From: CBDAQD01 sp965275905
Lineage (GTDB): Bacteria; Pseudomonadota; Alphaproteobacteria; Rhizobiales; JAJFHC01
DNA length: 64,000 bases
Direction: 5' to 3'
NCBI GenBank assembly: GCA_965275905.1
Contig: CBDHYJ010000009.1
Coordinates: 22,787-86,786 of the forward strand
Shown piece after piece: positions 17,817 through 28,420 of the stretch. The notes below the pieces were generated by a model. It worked only from the letters and a program-made list of their open reading frames with translations. It had not been told where the DNA came from and did no database searches. The position numbers and the translations under genes are program-made. Within the stretch, counting starts at the first letter, position 1. Each line of letters opens with the position of its first letter.

Positions 17817-20800
17817 ATGAATATCCGTCCCCAGGATTCCAACACGGATTCAAAAGACGCGGAAACCATCTCAGGGTCATCAGCGGAAGCCGCCATCGCC
17901 GGCGCCGCGGGCAACGACGAAATCATCGTGGCCCAGTCGAACACGCTGCCCCAGGACAGCCTGGTGTTCGAACGCGTCGAGAGCGACAGCTTCGATACCG
18001 GTACAATCACCCAGCGCTTCACCGCCGCGAGCGGGCTCGTCGTTCCGCTGCCGGACGGCGCGACCATCGCGCGGATCCTGATTGTCGGCAACGATCTCGT
18101 CATCGTCGCATCGGACGGCTCGGTGCTGTTCGTCGAAGGCGGTGCCTCTAACCCGCCGTCGATCCAGATCGGCGACCTGACATTGCCGAACGACGCCGTG
18201 ACCGCGGCGATCCAGAATGTGCCGGAAACCGTGCCGGCGGCCGGCCCGGACGGCGGATCCGGTGCGCCCGGCAGCAGCGGCAACAGCTTCGTTACGCCGG
18301 AAGGCAATATCGCCTCGGAGTTCGACCTGGTCGACCTGCTGGGCTTTTCCGACTTCGTGTTCGGCCTGGCGGAAGACGAAGAGCGCGAGTTCCTCGAAGA
18401 GGACACGGTTCCGATTTTCCTCGGCGCCGAGGTCGTCACGGTCGAGGAAGACGACCTGAACCAGGAACTCGGCATCAACTACAGGTTCCTGACCAAGAAA
18501 TACGCCAAGTTGTTCTGGGACCAGATCGAGAACGGTGAGAAGGACGGCGTTTCGGTCGGCAATAACGAGGACGGCTCCATCGACGCCTTCACGGCGATGG
18601 GCAACCTCAACATCGACTTCCAGGACGACGGCCCGGCGGCCGTCGACCCGATCGTCTTCGTGCCCGGCCAGACCGCGCCGGTGGGCCTGACGTCGGACGG
18701 CCAGCAGCTCACCTACGAGATCAGCCCGGACGGCCTGACCCTGCGCGCCTTTGACGACGACGGCGACGTCTTCACGGTCGTGATCGATCCTACCGTGCCC
18801 GGCGGCAAGTACACGTTCACGCTGCTCGACAATATCGATCACCTGCCGACGCAAGAGGGTGAGGAGCTTCTCAACCTCGTCTTCAGCCTGATCGCGACGG
18901 ACGGCGACGGCAGTGCTGTCGTTGGCTCGTTCAACGTCAATATTCAGGACGACGTTCCGGTCCTGCTGACCAAGGAGCTGCTCAAGGAGCTCTGGGAGAA
19001 GGAGCAGGAAGAGCCGACGGAAGACAAGGACAAGGAGAAGAACAAGGGCAACGAGCAACAGGAGCCGTCGCTTTCGGACGACGGTGAAGGTGGCGAGAAC
19101 GGCCACGACGGCTTCTTCAAGAAGCTCATGCTGCGCATGGGCAAGGTCGATGAGGACGAGCTCAATAATTTCGACTGGCGCCACAATCGCGACGGTGACG
19201 ACATCGAGGGCTCGCGCGGCACGGACGCGCACCGCTACGACCGGGGCGACGGCTCGGTCAAGGCTCAAGGGTCGCTCGGCGTCCTGTTCGGCGCGGATGA
19301 CGGCGAGGCCCGCTCGATCGTCTTCAACCAGGACTCGGAAACCGACTCCATCCAGGATCCGGACGGCGAGAACGGCAACTGCCTGACCGCCTGCATTCCG
19401 ATCGGCGACGGCGAGTTCAAGGAAATTCCGCTGACCTCCAAGGGCGAGCCGGTCAAATACGTCATCAACGAAGCCGGCACCATGCTGATCGGCTACACCG
19501 GCGAACCGCCGGAGGACCCGTTCGGCGAGAACGGCGGCAATGACGACGGGCCGTTCATCGCGTCGCGCGGCGGCTACGGCGGCGGCGACGACGACGGCAC
19601 GCGCCTGATCTTCAAGGTCGCGCTGGACGACGACGACTACGGCTACTTCAAGTTCACCCTGTGGGACCAGCTCGACCATCCGCGGACCGATGATCCGCGC
19701 ACCGAGGAGGAAGAGACCGCGTTCGAGGACACGATCGTTTTGAAGTTCGGCTTCACCGCGACGGACTCCGACGGCGATTCCCTCGACAGCGAGCTGACCA
19801 TCAAGGTCAAGGACGACATTCCGGAACTGAAGTGCCCGCACCGTGAGGACGACTGGAAATACTGGGAAGTGATCAGTGACAACCTGATCCGTAACGGCAG
19901 CTTCGAGCACTTCGAAGGCGGCCTCGGCATGGGCGGCAGGTGGGACTACCTTGCTGACAACGAGGTGCCCGGCTGGAGAACGGGGCCCGGTGACACGCCG
20001 ATCGAGATCCAGAAGAGCGTCTACGACAACAACTATCACGGCCAGCACGAGCTTGAGCTCGACTCGACCGACAACTACACGATCTGGCAGAAGGTCGATA
20101 CGCACGACTGCGGCTACTACAAGCTCAGCTTCGGCTACGCGCCGCGGCCGGGTTTCGGCGAGGACACCAACGGCGTCAAGGTGTTCTGGAACGGCGAACT
20201 GATCGCCACGATCACCGGCGACGGCACCGGTGACGAAGGCTTCCAGTGGGAAACCTATGAGTTCCTCGTGGAAGGCAACGGCGACCACGGCGTGCTGGCG
20301 TTCCGCGGCATCGGCGAGAGCGACAGCTTCGGCGGCATGATCGACGGCGTGCGTCTGCGCGAGATCGAGAATCCCTACCAGGTCCAGGGTTACGTGGACG
20401 AGGACGACCTGCTGACCCACCTGTCGCACGGCACAAGCCCGGACGGTGACACCAACTGGCACTTCGGCCTCTACTTCGGCACGGTCTCGACATCCGGCTG
20501 GCTGTCGTCGCTGGTCAAGGTCGGCGCCGACGAGATCGACAATTACGGTCCCTACACCAAGGGCACGTTCAGCTTCACCGACGACGCGGTCGAGACGCTC
20601 GAGGCGATGAACCTGACGTCGAAGGGTGCGGAGCTTACCTACTATACCTACGGCAACTACATCGTTGCCGTGGACGACAACGGCAAACCCGGCCCGAGCC
20701 TGAGCGACCGCCCGGTGTTCGTGCTCGAATTGACCGGCAAGGGTTACTTCAAGTTCACGCTCAAGGATCAGCTCGACCACGACAATCCGGGCGTCGGCCA

Positions 20801-23800
20801 GATGGGTCCGGCAGTCGAGGACATCCTCAAGATCGACTTCTCGAAGATCGTCCAGGTCTCGGACTTCGACGGCGACACGGTCGTGCTTAAGGACAACAGC
20901 TTCGTCGTCAAGGTGCGCGACGACGTGCCGGAGCACACCAATCACAAGGTCTGGGGCTACGTCAACGAGGACGACCTCGACACATACCTCTCGCACGGCA
21001 CGAGCCCGGATCACGACACCGGCTGGTACGGCCAGATCTCGACCGACGGCTATCTCAACAAGCTGGTCAAGGTCGGCGCGGACGAGGTCGACCAGTATGG
21101 CCGCTGGGGCCAGCACAAGCTGGGCGAGTTCAACTTCACGCGCAATGCGGAAGAGAAGCTCGAGGACAAGGGCTGGACATCGAAGGGCGAGGAACTGTCC
21201 TACCAGATCTTCGGCAACACGCTTGTCGCCTATGTGAACGCGAATTCGAACTATCCGGACTACCATCCGAGCTACGACCGCAAGGTCTTCACGCTGGAGA
21301 TCCAGGAAAACGGATACTTCAAGTACACCCAGTGGGACCAGCTCGACCATGACAACCCGGGCGTCGGCGAGATGGGTCCGGCTGTCCAGGACATCCTGTA
21401 TCTGGACTTCTCGCATATCGTGAAGTTCTCGGACTTCGACGGCGACACGATCATCCTGAAAGACGATCAGTTCGTCATCAAGGTGCGCGACGACGTGCCG
21501 GAAACGACGGGCGAGAAGGTCTGGAAGTTCGTGTCCGAGACCGACTTCGACGCGGACAAGAAGTACTTCGAGCACCCGCCGGTGCTGTCCGACGGCACGA
21601 GCCCCGACAGCGACACACGCTATGACGGCTCGATCGGGACGGAGGGTTACCTGTCATCGCTGGTCAAGGTCGGCGCCGACGAGACCGGCCAGTACGGCTA
21701 CAACGGCCAGTACAAGAAGGGCGACTTCAACTTCAAGGGCAATGCCGTCCGGACGATGGAGTACATGGCGCTCATGTCCAAGGGCGAGGCGCTGTCCTAC
21801 GAGATCGACGGCGACACGCTGATCGCCTATGTGAACTCGCATCCGGACTACCCGGACTACAACTCCTACTACGACCGCACGGTCTTCACGCTGGAGCTGC
21901 AGGAAAACGGCTACTTCAAGTACATCCAGTACGACCAACTCGATCACAAGGACGATTACGACCGGCCGATCGACGAGCTGAAGATCGACTTCTCCAAGAT
22001 CGTCAAGTTCTCCGACTTCGACGGCGACACGATCATGCTCGATCCGTGGAGCTTCGTGGTCAAGGTCGGCGACGACGAGCCGGAGCTGAGGGACAAGGAA
22101 ATCCACAGGACCGTGGACGAGGACGACATCCGCACGGACCTGTCGGAAGGCACCTATTCCTTCAACGACAACGGACCGCTCAAGGCGACGGGCGACCTGG
22201 CGCACCTGGTCAAGGTCGGCGCCGATGAAGATCCGATCTTCATGTTCAAGAGCAATACGGTCCAGACCATGCGCGATCTTGGGCTGAAGTCCCAGGGCGA
22301 TGCGCTGCGCTACCATGTCGATGGCGACACGCTGATCGCCTATGTGGAAGAGGGACCGAACAATTCGGGTTACAACGAGAACTCCGACCGGACGATGTTC
22401 ACGCTCGAGGTCCAGCAGGACGGCGACTTCAAGTACCTCCAGTTCGACCAGCTCGATCATCTGATCCATCTGGGCCCGCAATACGACGACGAGGTCCAGA
22501 AGCTGTCCTATCTGGAGATCGACTTCGCGCCGATCCTCAAGGTCAGCGACTATGACTGGGATACGGTCATGCTGCGCGACGGCAGCTTCGTCATCAAGGT
22601 GGTCGACGACGAGCCCTATATCGGCGAGTCCAAGATCGTGGTCGACGAGGACGGCCTGCCGGGCGGCAATCCGTTCGGCCCCGAGGACGAGGGTGTCACG
22701 CCGCCGCAGAACATCGACAGCGGCAATCTCAACATCCTGATCGGTGCCGACGAGCCGGGCGACATCAATTTCGCCTCGCTGCACAACGAGGTGGTCGTCG
22801 ACAAGGACGGCAATGACATCTTCTCGGACGGCGCGCCGCTGAAGTACCTCTGGGACCAGTCGACCCATACGCTGTCGGCGGTCACCGTTGGCGGTGGCAA
22901 CCCGGGCACGACCATCTTCACTCTGGCGATCACCGATGTGGCGACGGCAGCCTACACGTTCAATCTCATGGGCCCGGTCGACCATCCCCTGAACAATCAG
23001 GAAGACGACATCAATCTGAAGCTCCGGGTCGAGGTGAAGGACTACGACCATGACGTGGCCTACGGCTGGGTCAAAGTCCTGATCGACGACGACACGCCGG
23101 TGATCAAGGACATCGAGGACGGCGTTCTCGTCGCCGAGGATGGTGTCATGATGATGGGCGACATCGAGGTCATGTATGGCGGCGACGGCCCTGCCGATCC
23201 GGGTAACCTGAAGATTTGCGGCTGGCCGGAGATCGAGGGCTACAGCGGCGAGCTCAACGACGACGGCACGCTGCTGACGGTGACCGAGGACGGCTCGGGA
23301 GACGTGGCTTACACGGTCCAGCTCGATCCGGTCAACGAGACCTACAAGTTCACGCTGGTGAATGCGCCGGACCTGTCTTCGCTGATGGAATCCGAGACCT
23401 ACGAGCTTACCTTCAATCGCAACTGGTCGACGCGGGAAACCCGGACGGTCGAGGGTGAAGGTTCCGGCGGCGAACGCGATGAGGCGGGTGTCACGTTCGA
23501 CGGCAAGATCTTCCCGGGCGGTGTTTTCAACGATGCACGGGATTACGAGTCCGGCTCGTCTTCGACCCGTTCACGGGACGACATTAATCCGCACAGCGAT
23601 AACGGTTTCGGTATCAGGGGCCATGCATTGAACGACGAGAGCTATGGGCTCGAAGGCTTTGAGGCCATGTTCAATGACGGTCCTGTGCATTCCTTCGCGT
23701 TTGACATCTTCTTCAACCGCGGCACCGACGATGTGAAGCTGACGTACAAGCTCTACAACGACGGTTCGGAAGTCGGGTCGAACACCACCACGATCGAAAG

Positions 23801-26800
23801 TCCCGGCTACAATGGAGAGCTCGGGGTCGAGATCGACCAGGGTGTGAAGTTCGACAAGATCCTGATCATGTTCGACCTGCCGGAAGACAGTGACTGGCGG
23901 AACGAGATCATCTATCTGAACGACTTCGAGTACACGCGCAAAACCGGTGGCGAGCTGGAGTTCCAGGTTGCCGCAACCGACAATGACGATGACGAGACCA
24001 AGGGCGAGTTCACGGTCGACCTGATCAGGGGCATCGACATGGTCGCCGGCGATGTCTACGAGAACGAGCTTTCCGGCCAGTCAGTCGGTACGGACAAGGG
24101 TAATGCCGACGACAAGAACAGCGACAGCCGGAGCGACGACTCCGAGATCCATCTCGACCTGTCGAACATCCTGTCGCAGATCGGCGCCAGTGCCGCCGCG
24201 ACCGTTGCCTTCACGGCCGACGTGCTGGCCCAGATGGCCACACTCAGCCTGGAGTCGAAGAGCGAAGCGCTCAGCTACGCCATTGACGGCACCGGCAAGC
24301 TGGTCGGCTTCGTCGACAGTGGTGATGCCGGGCTCGATGACAATGACCGCGTTGTGTTCACGGTCGAGATCGACACGTCCGGCGCGACGCCGTACCTGAT
24401 CTACGACCAGGTCGACCAGTTCGACCATGCCGATCCGGGTGTCGGTACGCCGGGCCCGGCGGTGATCGACGACATCGTGCTCGAATTCGGCCATGTGCTG
24501 GAGATCGAGGACGACGGTACGGTCTTCGGCCTGCCCGCCGATGCGGTGAAGGTCCGGGTCATCGACGATGTCCCGACCATTGATCCGACGCCGACCGACC
24601 TCACGGTCGGCGGCGACAATCCGGACATGGCCATGGGCAATGCCCAGTTCGTGGTCGGCGCGGACGAGACCGGCTCGCTCAGGATCACCGGCTTCCCGGA
24701 CATCGACGGCGTTACGCATGTGCTGTCGCCCAACGGCCTCCTGCTGACGGCAACCATCGACGGCACCAACGGGAACGCGCCCGATGACGTGTTCTACACG
24801 CTCACGCTCGATCCGGTGACCGGCAAGTACACGTTCAACCTCGTGACGCCACTCGAGGGCGGAACGAGCGCGCAAATCGGCGTGCCGCTGGTGTTCCCCG
24901 GTCCGTTCGTCGATACGCTCGCGGCCACCGCAGGGACCAACACGGTCACGTTTGACGGTCTGTTGTTCACGGGATCGGACGGCAACACCGGGTCGTTCAA
25001 CAATCCGGGTCTTGCTTCCGATGACGACGACCTCGGCCGCAACGGCCTCGGCTTCGGCGTCCGCGGCGGCAACGGCCAGAAGCCGCAGGACATCAACGAT
25101 GATGAAGGCTTCCAGGCGATCATGGACAATCCGGTCACCGGATTTGCGTTCCAGATCGACGGCACCGGCGGCGGCTTCACGTCACAGGTGAGCTGGGAGG
25201 CATTCAACGGAGCCACCTCGGTCGGGTCGGGCAGCAGTTCAGTCGTCGTGCCGAACGGTCCCGGCACGGTGCCGTTCGACATTGACGGCATCGGCGCGTT
25301 TGACCGTGTCGTCATCCGGTTCGATCACCAGCAGTCCAACGACACGCTGCGGGTCCAGAGCTTCCAGATCACGGAAGACGTCGATCCCGCGGAGGGTCTG
25401 GCGCTCGAATACGAACTCACCGGTTCCGACCATGACGGCGACCAGGTCGTCGGCGGGTTCACGGTGAACGTGGAGCCTGAAGCACCTGAGACCAAGTCGA
25501 TCAAATTGAGGATTGAACAGACCAAGCACAGTGGCGGGACCTTCGATCAGCACTATTTCGACAATCTCGTAATCATGATCGATGACGTTCCTGTGAGTTA
25601 CAGTCTGGTTGGAGGACTTGGTTCGTCTCTTTCCAGCGATGACCTTTTGCTCAGCGGAAGGAATTCTGACGACGATCGGCGCGCAGATCTTCAGATCGAC
25701 AACGTTCCGCTCGATGGAAAGATCTCATTCTCTGCCACCTACTCAAATGGTGACGGTTCACGCAGCTCGGGCGCGGCCGATAATCGGCCTGGCACAGACG
25801 AGGGCGTGCGGTTCCTCTTGGATGCAGGCGACGGATTCAAGATCATCTATGACTACCGAAACAGTAGCGACTATCTGGGCGGCGATACGCTGGTCGCGCG
25901 GAGCTTTGTTGCCAACTATTCGGCAACGGGCGCAGTTACGCCGGTGTCCGATCCGATCGTGCTTGATCTGAACGGCGACGGCGCGAGCCTCGTGTCACCG
26001 GTGGACGGTGTCAGCTTCGACCTTGATGGCGACGGCACGGCCGAGCAGACGGGCTGGGTGGCCCCGGAAGACGGGTTGCTCGCGCTTGATCTCGACGGCT
26101 CGGGCGCCATCGAGGACGGCTCGGAAGTGTTCTCCGAGAACTTCGGCGAGGGCGGCTTTGCCAACTCGCTGGAGGCGCTGGCGAGCCTTGACGACAACGG
26201 CGACGGCGTCATCGACAGCGAGGACTCGGCGTATGACGACATCCTCGTCTGGCAGGACGCCAATTCCGACGGCGTCAGCCAGGCCGGCGAGCTCAGGAGC
26301 CTTGCCGAGCACGGCATCGAGTCGATCGATCTGGGCGCCACGGCTGTCGATATCGATGCAGACGGCAATCAGATCTTCGGCGAAGGCGAGTTCACGCTCG
26401 ACGACGGGACGGTCGGCTCTTACCTTGCCGCTAATCTCGGCGTCAGGTCGCTCTCGGAATCCGAGGCCCGGCAGCAGCGCCAGACCGCCGCGGCTGAAGC
26501 CATCGCGGCTGCCATCGGTGCCGTCGTGATCATCGACATGATGACGGGTGACGCGGTTGCCGCAACGGCGACGGTCGCGGATGCTCCGGCGAACGGCGAA
26601 GCGACGGTGAGTGCCGACAACAGCGTCATGTACGAGGCTGCCGACGGCTTCAGCGGCCAGGACAGCTTCACCGTCGAAGTCAGCGACGGCAATGGCGGTG
26701 TCGAGATCAAGACGGTCTACCTCGATGTCGAGGACGGCGTGGTCACGGGTTCGGCGGTAGCCGGTCCGGACGATGCGGTCCTGCTCGGCTCCGAGGTCGC

Positions 26801-27377
26801 AGAGACGCTCGACGCCAGCAGCGATGCCGCTCCGGCGGCCGACGGTTCGGAAGGCGATGACGATACGGTTATCGTCGGCGGCGACGGGGACGATGTCCTG
26901 ATCGGCGGCGAGGGTGACGACACGCTCATCGGCGGCGGCGGCAACGACGCGCTGCACGGCAATGGCGGTGACGACACCCTGTTCGGCGGTGCCGGAGACG
27001 ACGAGCTGTTCGGCGGTGACGGCGAGGACGTCCTCGTGGGCGGCTCGGGCGCCAATGAGCTTACCGGCGGTGGTGACGGCGATGTGTTCGTCTTCACCAA
27101 GGCGGCTCTCGATGACGGATTGCTCGATCAGGTGCTCGATTACAGCTTCGCCGATGGCGATACGCTCGACCTGACCGCGCTGTTCGACACGGAAGGCGGT
27201 GACCTCAACGACTTCGTTGCCTACGATGCCGCAAGCGGCGACCTTTCGGTCGATGCCGACGGTGCCGGCGGCGAGTCGGCGAAGACCATCGCCAAGATCG
27301 ACACCGGTAGCGGGGCCGCAGCAGACCTGCAAGTCCTGTTCACCGACGACGGCAGCTCCGACTCGGGCGTCGTCTAG
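17817..27377 (+). CDS. Giant RTX adhesin (LapA-like) with retention module, T1SS-143 repeats and RTX C-terminus
   Basis: A 3186-residue, strongly acidic surface protein exported by a type I system. ATG 17817 follows TAGGAG by seven bases. Domains in order: N-terminal retention-type module (about 55-150; NDLVIVASDGSVLFVEGG) ending in a di-alanine site PAAG at 140-143, then a GSSGNSF linker; T1SS-143-like repeats, including four long tandem units at about 20383-22618 that share KVGADE, DQLDH and DFDGDT and end in DDVPE/DDEPE; an inserted DUF642-like beta-sandwich (about 684-852, RNGSFE...VPGW) that may bind carbohydrate; a calcium-binding DLNGDG/DLDGDG segment (about 25965-26330); a cadherin-like domain; glycine-rich RTX nonapeptides (about 26835-27080); and a C-terminal secretion signal of the VC_A0849 subclass. 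Calcium would fold it outside the cell, and the module would hold it in the outer membrane until LapG-type cleavage. Confidence 0.9.
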   Translation: MNIRPQDSNTDSKDAETISGSSAEAAIAGAAGNDEIIVAQSNTLPQDSLVFERVESDSFDTGTITQRFTAASGLVVPLPDGATIARILIVGNDLVIVASDGSVLFVEGGASNPPSIQIGDLTLPNDAVTAAIQNVPETVPAAGPDGGSGAPGSSGNSFVTPEGNIASEFDLVDLLGFSDFVFGLAEDEEREFLEEDTVPIFLGAEVVTVEEDDLNQELGINYRFLTKKYAKLFWDQIENGEKDGVSVGNNEDGSIDAFTAMGNLNIDFQDDGPAAVDPIVFVPGQTAPVGLTSDGQQLTYEISPDGLTLRAFDDDGDVFTVVIDPTVPGGKYTFTLLDNIDHLPTQEGEELLNLVFSLIATDGDGSAVVGSFNVNIQDDVPVLLTKELLKELWEKEQEEPTEDKDKEKNKGNEQQEPSLSDDGEGGENGHDGFFKKLMLRMGKVDEDELNNFDWRHNRDGDDIEGSRGTDAHRYDRGDGSVKAQGSLGVLFGADDGEARSIVFNQDSETDSIQDPDGENGNCLTACIPIGDGEFKEIPLTSKGEPVKYVINEAGTMLIGYTGEPPEDPFGENGGNDDGPFIASRGGYGGGDDDGTRLIFKVALDDDDYGYFKFTLWDQLDHPRTDDPRTEEEETAFEDTIVLKFGFTATDSDGDSLDSELTIKVKDDIPELKCPHREDDWKYWEVISDNLIRNGSFEHFEGGLGMGGRWDYLADNEVPGWRTGPGDTPIEIQKSVYDNNYHGQHELELDSTDNYTIWQKVDTHDCGYYKLSFGYAPRPGFGEDTNGVKVFWNGELIATITGDGTGDEGFQWETYEFLVEGNGDHGVLAFRGIGESDSFGGMIDGVRLREIENPYQVQGYVDEDDLLTHLSHGTSPDGDTNWHFGLYFGTVSTSGWLSSLVKVGADEIDNYGPYTKGTFSFTDDAVETLEAMNLTSKGAELTYYTYGNYIVAVDDNGKPGPSLSDRPVFVLELTGKGYFKFTLKDQLDHDNPGVGQMGPAVEDILKIDFSKIVQVSDFDGDTVVLKDNSFVVKVRDDVPEHTNHKVWGYVNEDDLDTYLSHGTSPDHDTGWYGQISTDGYLNKLVKVGADEVDQYGRWGQHKLGEFNFTRNAEEKLEDKGWTSKGEELSYQIFGNTLVAYVNANSNYPDYHPSYDRKVFTLEIQENGYFKYTQWDQLDHDNPGVGEMGPAVQDILYLDFSHIVKFSDFDGDTIILKDDQFVIKVRDDVPETTGEKVWKFVSETDFDADKKYFEHPPVLSDGTSPDSDTRYDGSIGTEGYLSSLVKVGADETGQYGYNGQYKKGDFNFKGNAVRTMEYMALMSKGEALSYEIDGDTLIAYVNSHPDYPDYNSYYDRTVFTLELQENGYFKYIQYDQLDHKDDYDRPIDELKIDFSKIVKFSDFDGDTIMLDPWSFVVKVGDDEPELRDKEIHRTVDEDDIRTDLSEGTYSFNDNGPLKATGDLAHLVKVGADEDPIFMFKSNTVQTMRDLGLKSQGDALRYHVDGDTLIAYVEEGPNNSGYNENSDRTMFTLEVQQDGDFKYLQFDQLDHLIHLGPQYDDEVQKLSYLEIDFAPILKVSDYDWDTVMLRDGSFVIKVVDDEPYIGESKIVVDEDGLPGGNPFGPEDEGVTPPQNIDSGNLNILIGADEPGDINFASLHNEVVVDKDGNDIFSDGAPLKYLWDQSTHTLSAVTVGGGNPGTTIFTLAITDVATAAYTFNLMGPVDHPLNNQEDDINLKLRVEVKDYDHDVAYGWVKVLIDDDTPVIKDIEDGVLVAEDGVMMMGDIEVMYGGDGPADPGNLKICGWPEIEGYSGELNDDGTLLTVTEDGSGDVAYTVQLDPVNETYKFTLVNAPDLSSLMESETYELTFNRNWSTRETRTVEGEGSGGERDEAGVTFDGKIFPGGVFNDARDYESGSSSTRSRDDINPHSDNGFGIRGHALNDESYGLEGFEAMFNDGPVHSFAFDIFFNRGTDDVKLTYKLYNDGSEVGSNTTTIESPGYNGELGVEIDQGVKFDKILIMFDLPEDSDWRNEIIYLNDFEYTRKTGGELEFQVAATDNDDDETKGEFTVDLIRGIDMVAGDVYENELSGQSVGTDKGNADDKNSDSRSDDSEIHLDLSNILSQIGASAAATVAFTADVLAQMATLSLESKSEALSYAIDGTGKLVGFVDSGDAGLDDNDRVVFTVEIDTSGATPYLIYDQVDQFDHADPGVGTPGPAVIDDIVLEFGHVLEIEDDGTVFGLPADAVKVRVIDDVPTIDPTPTDLTVGGDNPDMAMGNAQFVVGADETGSLRITGFPDIDGVTHVLSPNGLLLTATIDGTNGNAPDDVFYTLTLDPVTGKYTFNLVTPLEGGTSAQIGVPLVFPGPFVDTLAATAGTNTVTFDGLLFTGSDGNTGSFNNPGLASDDDDLGRNGLGFGVRGGNGQKPQDINDDEGFQAIMDNPVTGFAFQIDGTGGGFTSQVSWEAFNGATSVGSGSSSVVVPNGPGTVPFDIDGIGAFDRVVIRFDHQQSNDTLRVQSFQITEDVDPAEGLALEYELTGSDHDGDQVVGGFTVNVEPEAPETKSIKLRIEQTKHSGGTFDQHYFDNLVIMIDDVPVSYSLVGGLGSSLSSDDLLLSGRNSDDDRRADLQIDNVPLDGKISFSATYSNGDGSRSSGAADNRPGTDEGVRFLLDAGDGFKIIYDYRNSSDYLGGDTLVARSFVANYSATGAVTPVSDPIVLDLNGDGASLVSPVDGVSFDLDGDGTAEQTGWVAPEDGLLALDLDGSGAIEDGSEVFSENFGEGGFANSLEALASLDDNGDGVIDSEDSAYDDILVWQDANSDGVSQAGELRSLAEHGIESIDLGATAVDIDADGNQIFGEGEFTLDDGTVGSYLAANLGVRSLSESEARQQRQTAAAEAIAAAIGAVVIIDMMTGDAVAATATVADAPANGEATVSADNSVMYEAADGFSGQDSFTVEVSDGNGGVEIKTVYLDVEDGVVTGSAVAGPDDAVLLGSEVAETLDASSDAAPAADGSEGDDDTVIVGGDGDDVLIGGEGDDTLIGGGGNDALHGNGGDDTLFGGAGDDELFGGDGEDVLVGGSGANELTGGGDGDVFVFTKAALDDGLLDQVLDYSFADGDTLDLTALFDTEGGDLNDFVAYDAASGDLSVDADGAGGESAKTIAKIDTGSGAAADLQVLFTDDGSSDSGVV

Positions 27378-27428
27378 AAAAGCAACGAAAGGGACCTGTC
27401 CGCCATGCGGACGGGGCTGGAGACGGGC

Positions 27429-27471
27429 AAATGGCCGGTGTGGAGTTTGCTTCACACTGGCCATTTTCTTG
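27429..27471 (+). terminator. Terminator after the first adhesin
   Basis: A 14-bp stem with one G-T pair (27429-27442 with 27453-27466), a ten-base loop and a TTTTCTT tail. A second smaller hairpin (about 27393-27413) lies just upstream. Together they separate the adhesin from the following GHKL-like gene, which therefore needs read-through or its own promoter. Confidence 0.7.
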
Positions 27472-27571
27472 CAAGTTCCGGCAAAGTGTTCCACCCCGGA
27501 GGCCAGTTGCCGGCCTGGACCGCGCAAACCCGGGAGTTTCCCGGGCAAGCGACTAACGGAGATGTGCCAAA

Positions 27572-28387
27572 ATGGATCCGCGTCCGCCAATCGTTCACCT
27601 GCTTCTGACCGACCAGTACCTTGTCGTGGCCAACCAGGGGCCGCCGATCACCCATGACCGGCTGGTCGCGTTGTGTCGTCTGGGCATGACCACGAAAGTC
27701 TCCAGAGTCGAGCGCGAGATCGCGAGCCGCGAGTCCGCTGATGCGGAGCTCAAGCTGATCCGCGAGAGCGCCATGAGCCAGTACAAGGACGATCCGGAGA
27801 CGCTGGCCAAGGCGATCGCGATCGAGGACACGCTGCGCGAGCGCATGCGCGGCTACGTCATCAAGGAGATGCTGCAGAACGCCAACGATGCCGTCGTGCC
27901 GAGCCCGACCGGCGGACAGGGTATCGGCTTTGCGAGCGTGCTGACCGCGACGGACCTGCCGCGCATCCATTCCGGCCACCTGTCGTTCGGTTTCAACCCG
28001 ACGCTGACGCGGGAGGGGCTGGGACGCGAGGCCCTGCTGGGCGATGACGGCAAGGTGCCGGTGATCCGCTTCCCGTTCCCGGTCGACCGCGACCGCGAGC
28101 CCGAACGTATCGCCATGCTGTGCCGGATGTACACGACCACGGTGATCCTGCCCCTGCGGGACCGCACCGCGCGTGACCTGGTCGCCACGGAATGGGACCG
28201 CATGGTGCACGACGTCACCATCGTCAGCTTCCTGCCGGCCGTGCGCTCGATTATCTGGGACCGGGACGATCCCACCGAAAAGGTGCGGCGGCTGTGCCGC
28301 ATTGCCGACGACGGGACGGTCGAGACCGAAGATATCGGGACGTTTGCCTCGCCCGAGCCGATGACGATCCGGCAGGCGCGGCCCTGA
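27572..28387 (+). CDS. GHKL-like protein with apparently permuted ATP-binding motifs (adhesin-linked, copy 1)
   Basis: A 271-residue protein of unknown function. Three segments resemble the sacsin/NO VEIN type of Hsp90-like (GHKL) ATPase: a strand-turn YLVVANQGPPIT at about 16-27 with following TTK (40-42), the helix KEMLQNANDAV (98-108), and GGQGIGF plus TDLPRIHSG (114-135). In known members the helix (N-box) comes first and the N-x-G-x-P strand (G1-like) second; here that order is reversed, as if the domain were circularly permuted. The C-terminal half (VILPLRD, then WDRMVHDV and SIIWDRDD) resembles the beta-sheet part that follows such domains. ATG 27572 has GGAG at 27558-27561. No signal peptide or membrane segment. 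It lies 194 bp behind the first adhesin and has a paralogue behind the second. Confidence 0.6.
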   Translation: MDPRPPIVHLLLTDQYLVVANQGPPITHDRLVALCRLGMTTKVSRVEREIASRESADAELKLIRESAMSQYKDDPETLAKAIAIEDTLRERMRGYVIKEMLQNANDAVVPSPTGGQGIGFASVLTATDLPRIHSGHLSFGFNPTLTREGLGREALLGDDGKVPVIRFPFPVDRDREPERIAMLCRMYTTTVILPLRDRTARDLVATEWDRMVHDVTIVSFLPAVRSIIWDRDDPTEKVRRLCRIADDGTVETEDIGTFASPEPMTIRQARP

Positions 28388-28420
28388 CATTCCCCGACGC
28401 GGCGCCATCGTTCGGCGGCG

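Noticed and set aside
17880..21575. A 1231-codon open frame on the minus strand inside the first adhesin
   Set aside because: It is the mirror of GAC/GTC-rich repeat codons; it has no domain resemblance, and the plus-strand adhesin explains the stretch completely.
26835..27080. Short regularly spaced repeats resembling a CRISPR array
   Set aside because: They are in-frame RTX nonapeptide codons with diverged copies and no constant-length spacers.
25995..27590. A 531-codon minus-strand open frame across the RTX repeats
   Set aside because: Same cause: antisense of aspartate- and glycine-rich repeats. No ribosome site and low-complexity product.
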